Assembly (NCBI GenBank): GCA_016933695.1
Contig: JAFGAL010000020.1
Span: 1 to 64,000, forward strand
Direction: 5' to 3'
DNA: 64,000 nt
Origin: Candidatus Zixiibacteriota bacterium
GTDB taxonomy: Bacteria; Zixibacteria; MSB-5A5; GN15; PGXB01
Shown: one piece after another, positions 39,229 through 47,723 of the stretch
Layout of the letters: every line of letters begins with the position of its first letter
Position numbering within the stretch: the first letter of the stretch is position 1
Translations under genes and position numbers: made by a program
Notes under the pieces: generated by a model
Seen by the model: only the letters and a program-made list of their open reading frames with translations
Database searches by the model: none
What the model was told of the DNA's origin: nothing

Positions 39229-40299
39229 TCAATCGGTATACAACTGCCAGCGGATTTTAGCGGGGAGCGTCCGCAGGGTGTTGAACCTTCTCTGCAAATA
39301 GCCATTCCAGCGGTCGCGGTATTCACGGAAAATATTTTCGTCAGTCAGGCGGTGCATGATCTCCAACTGGTCGATATGGAGACGGTGATAATGGATCGTC
39401 GCGGGATTTTTCGGACAGTCGGGGATATGATAGCGCGACCAGTACCCGAGGTCGAATCGCGGTAGCCATACTTTAAGGGTCTGCACGCCGCTGTCATACA
39501 ATGTCCGGGCCTCGGCGTGATCGGCAAAGCGCACCAGATCATATAATCCCCACAGGGCATAGATAAAACCGTTGAAGACATGCTTGAACGGATAGGCGGG
39601 GTATTCCTCGAACCAGGTTCGTCCATCATCGTAGCTGGCCACGCCGCCCCCGCGGATTTCCACGTGAAACGGCTTCAACGCGTTTTCTGCAGAATCCCAA
39701 AAACGACGATCTTCGGTCATACTAAAAGCCCTGATAAGGCAGGAGATCGCCAGTCCCTGTGACATGGCCGAGGGAAAACCCGAATCGAGTCCAAAGCGTT
39801 TCATCGGAAAGGGGGTTGGCCAGATGCCGTGATCGTTCTGCGACGACACCAGCCAGTCGGCGGCGGCAAGAAAACATTTGCGATGCGAGATGTCATTGCT
39901 GTTCAGGTACGCCTGTAAATGTCCCAGGGCCCAGAAGGCAATATGCACCGGTAAATGAGTCGTTTTGCCTTTGCCGACATAGAGTGGAAGACCGTTATCA
40001 TCATACGGCCCCGGATAATCGGCGCGCCGGGTCTGATCCAGATAGTACGGCATGGCGTTGTCGGGATGATAGGCTATTTTCGCCAGCGTATGATAATAGC
40101 TTTTGGAGGTGATCCCGATATATTCCAGCAGATTGGCCAGTTTGTCGCTATGCCGTTTCATGTCGGTTGCAATCAGAGGACAACCGGACGGAATGTCAAG
40201 CTGAATCTTGCGCGGCGGGCAAAAGTCGGAAATCCTGTTGACATTTTCACCCAGGACCGTTTCTTCCGTGTAACAGATTCGATCGGATGGAGTGTTCAT
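39229..40299 (-). CDS. D-glucuronyl C5-epimerase family protein
   Basis: SAMSQGLAISCLIRAFSMTEDRRFWDSAENALKPF...WFEEYPAYPFKHVFNGFIYALWGLYDLVRF...LPRFDLGYWSRYHI matches the C5-epimerase C-terminal domain pattern. Confidence 0.82.
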   Translation of the reverse strand: MNTPSDRICYTEETVLGENVNRISDFCPPRKIQLDIPSGCPLIATDMKRHSDKLANLLEYIGITSKSYYHTLAKIAYHPDNAMPYYLDQTRRADYPGPYDDNGLPLYVGKGKTTHLPVHIAFWALGHLQAYLNSNDISHRKCFLAAADWLVSSQNDHGIWPTPFPMKRFGLDSGFPSAMSQGLAISCLIRAFSMTEDRRFWDSAENALKPFHVEIRGGGVASYDDGRTWFEEYPAYPFKHVFNGFIYALWGLYDLVRFADHAEARTLYDSGVQTLKVWLPRFDLGYWSRYHIPDCPKNPATIHYHRLHIDQLEIMHRLTDENIFREYRDRWNGYLQRRFNTLRTLPAKIRWQLYTD

Positions 40300-41707
40300 G
40301 AATTACGGCATGCCGGAAATGATGTCCGCACAATCCTGGAAAAGGTACATGTACATGTCCCTGGCGCTGGTGTTGTTGGCGCTAGTGCCGGTTCTGCTGT
40401 TGTTGCAAATGGAGCGGATGTCGTTTATTGCGGTATATCTGGCGATTCCGGTCGCACTGGTGGCCGTATCCATGCCGCGTCAGAGCTTTTACCTGTTCAT
40501 GATCGCGAATTATATTTACATGCCGATGCGGATGGCGCTGTTTGCCATTCACCCGGGTGACGTATGCGCGGTGCTGTTTATCGCGGCGGTGTTTATCTCG
40601 TGGGTGTTTCGGTATCAGCCGTATTTCGACCGCACCCGGTTTGATTTTGCCCTGTTGGCGTTGGTGCTGGCGACGGTTATCTCAGGCATCTTTGCATATT
40701 CGCCCCGGCTGTCGATTGTTCCGATCGGCCGGATTATTCTAATTTATATCGCCTATCGGGCGCTGTATACGTTTTCCGGTCAATTCAGTCTTGACCGCAT
40801 GGTGCGGTTGTTTATAAACCTGCATGCCCTGGTTTCGCTGGGGCATACCGTGCTGTTCCTGATTGGTGGCGGACGCTTCCGTGTATTCGGAGTCAGCAGT
40901 GTCGGTTTCGAGATGTTTTCCCTGACGATGGTGCCGCTGACGCTGGCGTATGCGATCTGGGCGCAATCACGGCGGGAACGGGTCAAATTCACGCTGTTTT
41001 TCCTGCTGGGAATACTGGCTGCGATGGCGACCATGTCGCGCGGGCCATTGATTACGATTACCGCGGCCTGTCCGGTCTTGCTGGCGGTTTCGTACGTGTA
41101 CGCCAGGAAACTGCGACATCAACGGGTGCGGCGTTATGTTACAAAACTGGTTATGATAGCTGTGCCGTTGATGCTGGTGATTATTCTCGGCACCGGTTTG
41201 TATACGCAGTTGGGCACACGGGTGGAGCAGATTTTCGCGGAGAAGGCGACCGGGACGATTTTGACCCGGTTCTCGCTGTGGAAATCGGCGATCGAGGCGT
41301 TTATGATCAGCCCGGTGACCGGTATCGGAATCGGCAACTATCATCTGCTCGATTCTCTTCTGCCGCATCTGAAATTCGACCCGGTTCGTATCCGCGTGGC
41401 GCAGTTGTCGTTTCACAATGTCAGTCTGCAGTATCTGGCCGAGACCGGCATTTTGGGAATCTCAGCATTGTTCTGGCTGGCAGGGGCGGTATTTGTCACC
41501 GGACGGCGTATCATTCGCAAGACCACCGACAGCGCGGACATGCAGTTGTCCATGTCCTGTTTTATCTATGCCTTTATTTTTTGCATCACGATTTTTTACA
41601 TGCGGGTCTGGACCTGGGGGCAGGAGGGATTCGTTCTGGCTTTTTGTCTGGCGATGTTGTCGCGCCAGTATCGCCATTTGTATAAACCAGGCAGTGAGAA
41701 ATCCTGA
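40298..41707 (+). CDS. O-antigen ligase / Wzy-like polymerase membrane protein
   Basis: Multi-TM; SRGPLITITAACPVLLAVSYVYAR; PVTGIGIGNYHLLDS...HNVSLQYLAETGILGISALFWLAGAVF; ATG 40298 preceded by GGAG. Confidence 0.87.
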   Translation: MNYGMPEMMSAQSWKRYMYMSLALVLLALVPVLLLLQMERMSFIAVYLAIPVALVAVSMPRQSFYLFMIANYIYMPMRMALFAIHPGDVCAVLFIAAVFISWVFRYQPYFDRTRFDFALLALVLATVISGIFAYSPRLSIVPIGRIILIYIAYRALYTFSGQFSLDRMVRLFINLHALVSLGHTVLFLIGGGRFRVFGVSSVGFEMFSLTMVPLTLAYAIWAQSRRERVKFTLFFLLGILAAMATMSRGPLITITAACPVLLAVSYVYARKLRHQRVRRYVTKLVMIAVPLMLVIILGTGLYTQLGTRVEQIFAEKATGTILTRFSLWKSAIEAFMISPVTGIGIGNYHLLDSLLPHLKFDPVRIRVAQLSFHNVSLQYLAETGILGISALFWLAGAVFVTGRRIIRKTTDSADMQLSMSCFIYAFIFCITIFYMRVWTWGQEGFVLAFCLAMLSRQYRHLYKPGSEKS

Positions 41708-42780
41708 TGGCTGACCGGGTTGTCATTCTCAGCTACGCGCATTCGATTCACACCCTTCGCTGGGCGCGGTCGATCCGTGACACCGGCTTCGACGTGGTCG
41801 TGATCTCCTGCGGCGGACAGCCTATCGAGGGGGTTGAAACGATCATCTACGGTAAAACTCCCGGCGGGACGCGTAATTTTCTGGCGTATACCAATCGTGT
41901 GCGGATCAAACTTCGGCAACTGCAACCGTCGCTGATTCATGCGTTCCAGGCCACCGGTTTCGGTTTGTGGGGCGCGGTGCGCGGGATGTGCCCGAAACTG
42001 CTGACGGCGATGGGATCGGATATATTGATTACCGCTCGCAATAATCGCTGGTATCGCTGGCATGTCGGCTCGGTTGTTAAAAAATATGATTATTTTTCAA
42101 CGTCCAGCCGTTTTTTGCGCGATGCCATGATCGCGTTGTATCCGGATACGCGCCATCGTTTCGAGGTTATTCCGTTCGGGACTCCCATCCCGGAGAAGTG
42201 CAAGGACCATACCGAGATCAAACCGGTGCGGCTGGTATATATGAAGCTGTTGCGTTCGATTTACGGGCCGGACGTGTTGATTGATGCGCTAAAAGAACTG
42301 AAAGATGCGAATGTTCCGGTTCGGCTGGATATGTTCGGCTATGGTAGTGAAACGGGTGCGCTGAAACGTCAGGTAACCGCATACGGGATGGATTCGATGG
42401 TGTCGTTTCAGGGATGGGTTGAACCCGATTTGGTCTTGAAGCGATTGATGGATTATGATATTATGGTGATGCCGTCGCGCTCCGAGTCGTTCGGGGTGGC
42501 GGCGGTGGAAGCCGGAGCGTGCGGATTGCCGGTGGTTGCCAGCAAGGTGGGTGGGATTCCCGAAGTGGTCAAAGACGGCGAGACGGGAATTCTGGTGCCG
42601 CCGGAGGATTCTCATGCGCTGGCTGAGGCGATTCGCCGATTGGCCGAGGATGTGGTATTGCGTAGGAAAATGGGCGAAAACGGCCGGGATTTGGTGGAAA
42701 ACGAATTTTCCTGGGATAAGAGTGTCGAGCAGATGGTGGCATTATATCGACGTTTGATCAAATCGGGGGGACGCGTATGA
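41707..42780 (+). CDS. Glycosyltransferase family 4
   Basis: MPSRSESFGVAAVEAGACGLPVVASKVGGIPEVVKDGETGILVPPEDSHALAEAI. Confidence 0.92.
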   Translation: MADRVVILSYAHSIHTLRWARSIRDTGFDVVVISCGGQPIEGVETIIYGKTPGGTRNFLAYTNRVRIKLRQLQPSLIHAFQATGFGLWGAVRGMCPKLLTAMGSDILITARNNRWYRWHVGSVVKKYDYFSTSSRFLRDAMIALYPDTRHRFEVIPFGTPIPEKCKDHTEIKPVRLVYMKLLRSIYGPDVLIDALKELKDANVPVRLDMFGYGSETGALKRQVTAYGMDSMVSFQGWVEPDLVLKRLMDYDIMVMPSRSESFGVAAVEAGACGLPVVASKVGGIPEVVKDGETGILVPPEDSHALAEAIRRLAEDVVLRRKMGENGRDLVENEFSWDKSVEQMVALYRRLIKSGGRV

Positions 42781-43928
42781 AAGTCCCGTTTTTCAGACTG
42801 CGCCTGAGTGCGCAGGAGAAAAAAGAAGTTGCTGACGCGCTGGCATCGGGGTGGATTACATCGGGGCCGAAGGTCAGTGCATTGGAAAAAGGCATTTGTG
42901 CTCTGACCGGGGCGCGCCATGCGGTGGCGGTGTCATCGGGGACCGCCGGTTTGCATCTGGCGCTGGAAGCATTGGGAATTACTGTAGGCGATCAGGTCAT
43001 CACCACGCCTTATACCATGATTGCGACCATAGAAGCGATTCTCTATACCGGCGCGGAGCCGGTGCTGGTGGATATCGATGCCGCCACGCTCAATATTGAT
43101 CCCGCACTGATTGAATCCAAAATCACCCGTAAAACCAAAGCCATTGTCGCGGTCGATATCGCCGGATGTCCCTGCGATTATCGCCGCCTTCGTGCTATTG
43201 CACGGAAATATCATCTGGCACTGATTGCCGACGCGGCGCATTCGCTGGGGGCGGATTATCGGGGACAGGCAGTCGGGACATTGGCCGATGCCACGGTGTT
43301 TTCGTTTTACTCCACCAAGAATCTCACCACCGGTGAGGGGGGGATGGTGTTAACCGGGCGAAAGCGGCTGGCCGATGAGATTCGCCTGCTCGCGCTTCAC
43401 GGGATGACCTCATCCGGGTGGAAACGGTATGCCGGAGGAAGCTGGAAATACGACGTGGTTCGTCTCGGGTACAAGTATAATCTTTCCGATGTTTCCGCGG
43501 CGCTGGGTTTGGGGCAGTTGCGCGGGTTTGAGAAACGTCAGGCCAAACGCGCCGGGCTGGCAAACCGGTACAACCGGAAGCTGGCCGATCTCGGCGGCCT
43601 GCTGGATCTGCCGTTTTGCCCGGACGGAAGCAATCATGCCTGGCATTTGTATGTAATCCGCCCGATACCGGAGCGCTGGGGAATCTCCCGGGATCGTCTG
43701 ATTGTCGAACTGGAAAACCGGGGGGTCGGATGCGGTGTGCATTTTATCCCGATTCACACGTTTACGCATGTAAAAAAGATTCTGCCGGTTGGGCGATATC
43801 ATCTGCCGATCTGCGAACGGGAGGCCGGACGGGCGATCAGCCTGCCGTTATATCCCGACCTGACGCTTCGCGAGGCGGACTATGTCTGCGAGGTTATTCA
43901 CGAACTGGCGAAACGGTTTGTCGGATAA
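42777..43928 (+). CDS. DegT/DnrJ/EryC1/StrS PLP aminotransferase
   Basis: VSSGTAGLHLALEALGITVGDQVITTPYTMIATIEAI; DAAHSLGADYRGQAVGTLADATVFSFYSTKNLTTGEGGMV; ATGA overlap with upstream gene. Confidence 0.93.
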   Translation: MKVPFFRLRLSAQEKKEVADALASGWITSGPKVSALEKGICALTGARHAVAVSSGTAGLHLALEALGITVGDQVITTPYTMIATIEAILYTGAEPVLVDIDAATLNIDPALIESKITRKTKAIVAVDIAGCPCDYRRLRAIARKYHLALIADAAHSLGADYRGQAVGTLADATVFSFYSTKNLTTGEGGMVLTGRKRLADEIRLLALHGMTSSGWKRYAGGSWKYDVVRLGYKYNLSDVSAALGLGQLRGFEKRQAKRAGLANRYNRKLADLGGLLDLPFCPDGSNHAWHLYVIRPIPERWGISRDRLIVELENRGVGCGVHFIPIHTFTHVKKILPVGRYHLPICEREAGRAISLPLYPDLTLREADYVCEVIHELAKRFVG

Positions 43929-43942
43929 AACCGTTTCGGGAC

Positions 43943-43970
43943 TTGACAATTCTCCGGAAAGTCATATCAT
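43943..43970 (+). promoter_or_regulatory. Sigma70-like promoter of 44027 gene
   Basis: TTGACA (43943-43948), 16-bp spacer, TATCAT (43965-43970). Confidence 0.55.
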
Positions 43971-44026
43971 ATCGCATCATTCTGCTTGTCAGTAATTCAT
44001 AAATCTGTAATCCGACGGAATACACA

Positions 44027-44959
44027 ATGGCAAAGATCAGTATTGCCGGCCTGCTGGCACTATGTATTTGCATGGCGGCTGTACCCGGTGCTCGCTCCGG
44101 CGAAGTTTACTTCATTCCGGTCGATGAATCGGCGGTGACCATCAGCGAAGCATTACCCGATTCGTCTTTCACGGGAATGACGGAACTGGGAATGCGGTCA
44201 TACCTGGCGCACAACAGCCGGGTGGTTATGCGGCTTAATCTTGCGTCGTTTACTCCTCCGGTCGGAGGAGTGCTGGATACCGCTGAAGTCGGCATGTATG
44301 TTATCCGGAACGTAACCGGAGCAAGTGCGTCGTGTGAAATAGACGGATATGCCCTGACGACGGCATACGATGTCACTGTCGCCACCTGGCGATATCCCTG
44401 GAGCAGTCCCGGCGGCGATTATGACACGACCATGCACGTTTCCGCCGTTATTGCGGGGACGCATTGCGGATGGATTGTCTGGGACGTAACCGAGTTACTG
44501 CGTGAAAAATGGGATGATGTGGCGAATGGCGGGATGCTGTTCAGATATCACGAGGAGAACCTGGCCCCGCCCGGCGCGAGTTGCTGGTTCACCCCCGGGG
44601 GATTGAAAGGGACTTCACCGTATGTGCGGTTAATCTATGATTTTCCATCCGGCGTGAACGACCATGTCGATGATGAAAAGGCGGAAAAGGTCCGGTTGCA
44701 CAATGCGCCGAATCCGTTCAACACCGCCACGAAAATCACGTTCGTTTCGGAACGCCGACAACGGTGTGAGTTGAGTATCTACAATCTGCTGGGGCAATGT
44801 CTGGCGGTGCTGTACGACGGGCCGGCATCGCCGGGCGAGCATGTCGTGTATTGGAACGCGGTCGATGATGTCGGGCATGATGTGCCGACGGGGATATATT
44901 TCTGCCGATTCCGCACCGATAATGACAGCGTGGTGCGACGCCTGCTTTTGCTGAAATGA
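44027..44959 (+). CDS. Secreted DNRLRE/CBM96-like protein with T9SS type A-like C-terminal domain
   Basis: Signal peptide; beta-rich body with GWIVWDVTELLREKW; C-terminal NAPNPFNTATKITFVSERRQRCELSIYNLLGQCLAVLYDG...GIYFCRF...RRLLLLK. Confidence 0.75.
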   Translation: MAKISIAGLLALCICMAAVPGARSGEVYFIPVDESAVTISEALPDSSFTGMTELGMRSYLAHNSRVVMRLNLASFTPPVGGVLDTAEVGMYVIRNVTGASASCEIDGYALTTAYDVTVATWRYPWSSPGGDYDTTMHVSAVIAGTHCGWIVWDVTELLREKWDDVANGGMLFRYHEENLAPPGASCWFTPGGLKGTSPYVRLIYDFPSGVNDHVDDEKAEKVRLHNAPNPFNTATKITFVSERRQRCELSIYNLLGQCLAVLYDGPASPGEHVVYWNAVDDVGHDVPTGIYFCRFRTDNDSVVRRLLLLK

Positions 44960-44983
44960 CCCGGATACGTGAGTCGCATATAA

Positions 44984-45012
44984 CGGGCCGCCTTCGTGGT
45001 GAAGGCGGCCCG
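44984..45012. other. 12-bp-stem hairpin between convergent genes
   Basis: CGGGCCGCCTTC-GTGGT-GAAGGCGGCCCG; no T-tract on either strand. Confidence 0.6.
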
Positions 45013-45031
45013 GGCACATGACGGGGCGAGT

Positions 45032-47356
45032 CTATTTGAGGAGGGTCATTTTGCGCGTCTGGGTGAAATTGTCGGCGCGCATAATGTACAGGTAAATGCC
45101 CGATGACACCGAGCGGCCCTCATCGGTTTTGCCGTCCCAGACAATCTCGTACGATCCCGGCGCCATGGTCTGGTCGACCAGCGTGGCGACGTGTTGTCCG
45201 AGAATGTTATGAATATCGATTCGCACCCGTCCGGATGCCGGCACATCGTAGGCGATGGTGGTTGCGGGGTTGAACGGATTGGGATAATTGGTGTGCAGGG
45301 CATAGGCTGTCGGAATCCCGTCGTACTCCTTCGAGATCGGATTCTGGATGGGATCAACCGGATCATAGCCGCCGTCGCAGTAGCCGCGGACGGTTCCGGG
45401 ATTCGTCACCACATGAATTGCATTGCCGCCGGCGTTTTTCATGTAGTAATTGGAAAACGTGACGGCATTGCTGTACCAATGCCCTTCAATACAATATCCC
45501 ATATCATAGTATACCGTGGCGATATGGCAATACCCGTTGTCCGTGGCGTCCCAGATGAATCCCGAATCGCTGGTCAGGCGTCGGCCGTGCGGTATCACGG
45601 AGGCGGTGATGTTTTCTGCGGGAACGATACTGGAGATATGATAGTTCGGTCCGATTTTGACATCCAGCGAGAATTCCGACAGATCGACATTGTGTTTGAC
45701 ATAGATATGCCCGGTCACGTCGATATCGTACTTGGAATATCCGCCGCCGCCGTAAAACAGACCCATCGGCACCTCCAGCGGGTCGGCATCCCAGCTCAGG
45801 GAGACCGGGTATTTGGCCGTGGCATGGTGAGTCGAGGTGTCGGTCACGACCGCCGTATCGCCGTAGACGCTGTACGGATTGGTGTTGGTGAATTCAAACG
45901 TGATAAAGCGATTGTTGTAATTATCCGGCAAATCACCCAGGTATTCAAGCCGGACTTCGATAATATCCTCGAACTCGGATGCCGCCGGAACATAGTCATC
46001 ACCGCCCGACCCGGGGACCTGATACAATGACAACCGGTGATCGCCGTTGGTGTGATCATCGGCCCAGAATTCCAAATCATCGGTCAGTTCGGTGTTCTGT
46101 TCATAATCAAGATCCTCGTCAAGCAGGAGATTCATGACGATCGCGCCGGTATCCGGGCTGGCGTCCCACGGGGCGTATCCCGCCGGGAAGTTGTTTTTCA
46201 TCTTGATCTCATACTTGACCTTCATGTCGCCGCCGAGGCAGATATTGTTTTCCGTCAATTCGGCGTAGTATTCGGCGGTGTAATCGGCCAGGGTGATAAT
46301 GCCATAGTAGTCATAAGCGACCTGATTCTGGACAATTACCTCGTCGTAAAAGGGGATGATATATTCATGGTACGGCCTGATGAGGCAACTATCGGTTACG
46401 AACGCAATCGGCGTTGCCTGTCCCTCCCAGTTACCCTTCACTTTAAAGCGCAGGCTGTAAATGACGGTTTCGGTATCCAGAATGGGAACCGGATCGAATT
46501 CCGGGTAGTTATCCGTTCCCAGTTGCAGAAGCACGTTGATGGGATATGCGCCGGAATCGGGGCACCCGCTCCCCACGCATCCCCCCGGAAAGACATCGTC
46601 GTAATTATCGGCCAGGCCGAGAAATTCCAGTTTCGTGGTGTCATAGACGAGTTGGTGATTAATATGACAGGTATAGAAATTGGTCGTGGCGGAGATGGGG
46701 TATTCGAATACCGTTTCCAGCGCACCGTACAGGGTGGTGTCGTGAAGGTAAAAGGTCGCCTGGTAATCCGCGATCGTGACCGATCCATCGCCCCAGCATC
46801 CGTCGCCGGCGGGGGTGTACACATTGCCGTCCACCTCGACATTGTTGTCATCCGAAACCTGGTTGAATTCCAGATCATTGACGGTGTTTTCCCATTGCTC
46901 GAGCGCGGTGAATTTGACAACGGCAAAACGCGTCAATGTCTCCGGCGCCGGAACCCCATCACCGTTCCAGAATTGCAGAGACAGGGTATTGGTGTCTCCG
47001 TTAAACACGGAATTCGACCAGCTGAATCCCCAGCGCCAGTTGGCGCTGTCCAGTTCCGCTGTTTCGAATACGAGTTTGGAGGCATCGTAGTAGAATTTGC
47101 ATTCGATACGGTCCAGGTCTCCGTCCGGAGCGGAGGTCGTGTCCATATATTCGAATTGCAGGGAGAAATCGACGAAAGCGGTTTCCGCGCTGTCGCCGCC
47201 ATGAGTGTCAAGCACGAATATGGTGGGAGGACTCAGTTCGAAATGCAGACCATTATACCCCGGATAGTCCATGGGGCTGGCAAAAGCGAGACCGCGAAGG
47301 AGAAAACCTGCCATACTCAGGGCAAGGAAAATACCTATAGATTTTTTTCGATTCAT
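45032..47356 (-). CDS. Large secreted multi-module beta-sandwich (possibly cohesin-like) protein with T9SS type A-like C-terminal domain
   Basis: Signal peptide; repeated YDASKLVFETAEL / YDTTKLEFLGLADN motifs; C-terminal NYPNPFNPATTIAYDVPASGRVRIDIHNILGQHVATLVDQ...GIYLYIMRADNFTQTRKMTLLK. Confidence 0.7.
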   Translation of the reverse strand: MNRKKSIGIFLALSMAGFLLRGLAFASPMDYPGYNGLHFELSPPTIFVLDTHGGDSAETAFVDFSLQFEYMDTTSAPDGDLDRIECKFYYDASKLVFETAELDSANWRWGFSWSNSVFNGDTNTLSLQFWNGDGVPAPETLTRFAVVKFTALEQWENTVNDLEFNQVSDDNNVEVDGNVYTPAGDGCWGDGSVTIADYQATFYLHDTTLYGALETVFEYPISATTNFYTCHINHQLVYDTTKLEFLGLADNYDDVFPGGCVGSGCPDSGAYPINVLLQLGTDNYPEFDPVPILDTETVIYSLRFKVKGNWEGQATPIAFVTDSCLIRPYHEYIIPFYDEVIVQNQVAYDYYGIITLADYTAEYYAELTENNICLGGDMKVKYEIKMKNNFPAGYAPWDASPDTGAIVMNLLLDEDLDYEQNTELTDDLEFWADDHTNGDHRLSLYQVPGSGGDDYVPAASEFEDIIEVRLEYLGDLPDNYNNRFITFEFTNTNPYSVYGDTAVVTDTSTHHATAKYPVSLSWDADPLEVPMGLFYGGGGYSKYDIDVTGHIYVKHNVDLSEFSLDVKIGPNYHISSIVPAENITASVIPHGRRLTSDSGFIWDATDNGYCHIATVYYDMGYCIEGHWYSNAVTFSNYYMKNAGGNAIHVVTNPGTVRGYCDGGYDPVDPIQNPISKEYDGIPTAYALHTNYPNPFNPATTIAYDVPASGRVRIDIHNILGQHVATLVDQTMAPGSYEIVWDGKTDEGRSVSSGIYLYIMRADNFTQTRKMTLLK

Positions 47357-47723
47357 GATAAAATCCCTTTTGTCTTAATGTGGTGTTAGAAGTTATCGTC
47401 GTTGCGGTCTCTCGCCGCGGGGGTGAACGTGCCCCAATGAGGAAAAGAGCGCATCCCTGTCTCATGCATTCCTCGTGTGTCGGTCAGGTGAAATAATGTC
47501 GTGATGAAGTCGATCAATGACGGCGTGTGCTCGTTTGCAAGATACGGGCGGGCATCCTTTTCGTCAATCGAAATCAGGGCATGTTCGCCTCTTTTTCGTT
47601 TTTTTGACAGATATTGTCACAGATGCGGGTTTGCGGGAGCCGGTCTGGTCCGGCGGTGTTCCCGATGGTACTTCTTGATATGACGCCTTTTTTTGATTAC
47701 ATTGTATCGGGAGATTATACGAT

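Noticed and set aside
44984-45012. Bidirectional rho-independent terminator
   Set aside because: Strong 12-bp stem but no T-tract on either strand; kept only as a hairpin.
46037-47389. 450-aa plus-strand ORF
   Set aside because: Antisense to the secreted 45032-47356 gene, which has a signal peptide and sorting domain; the plus-strand product has no domain signature.
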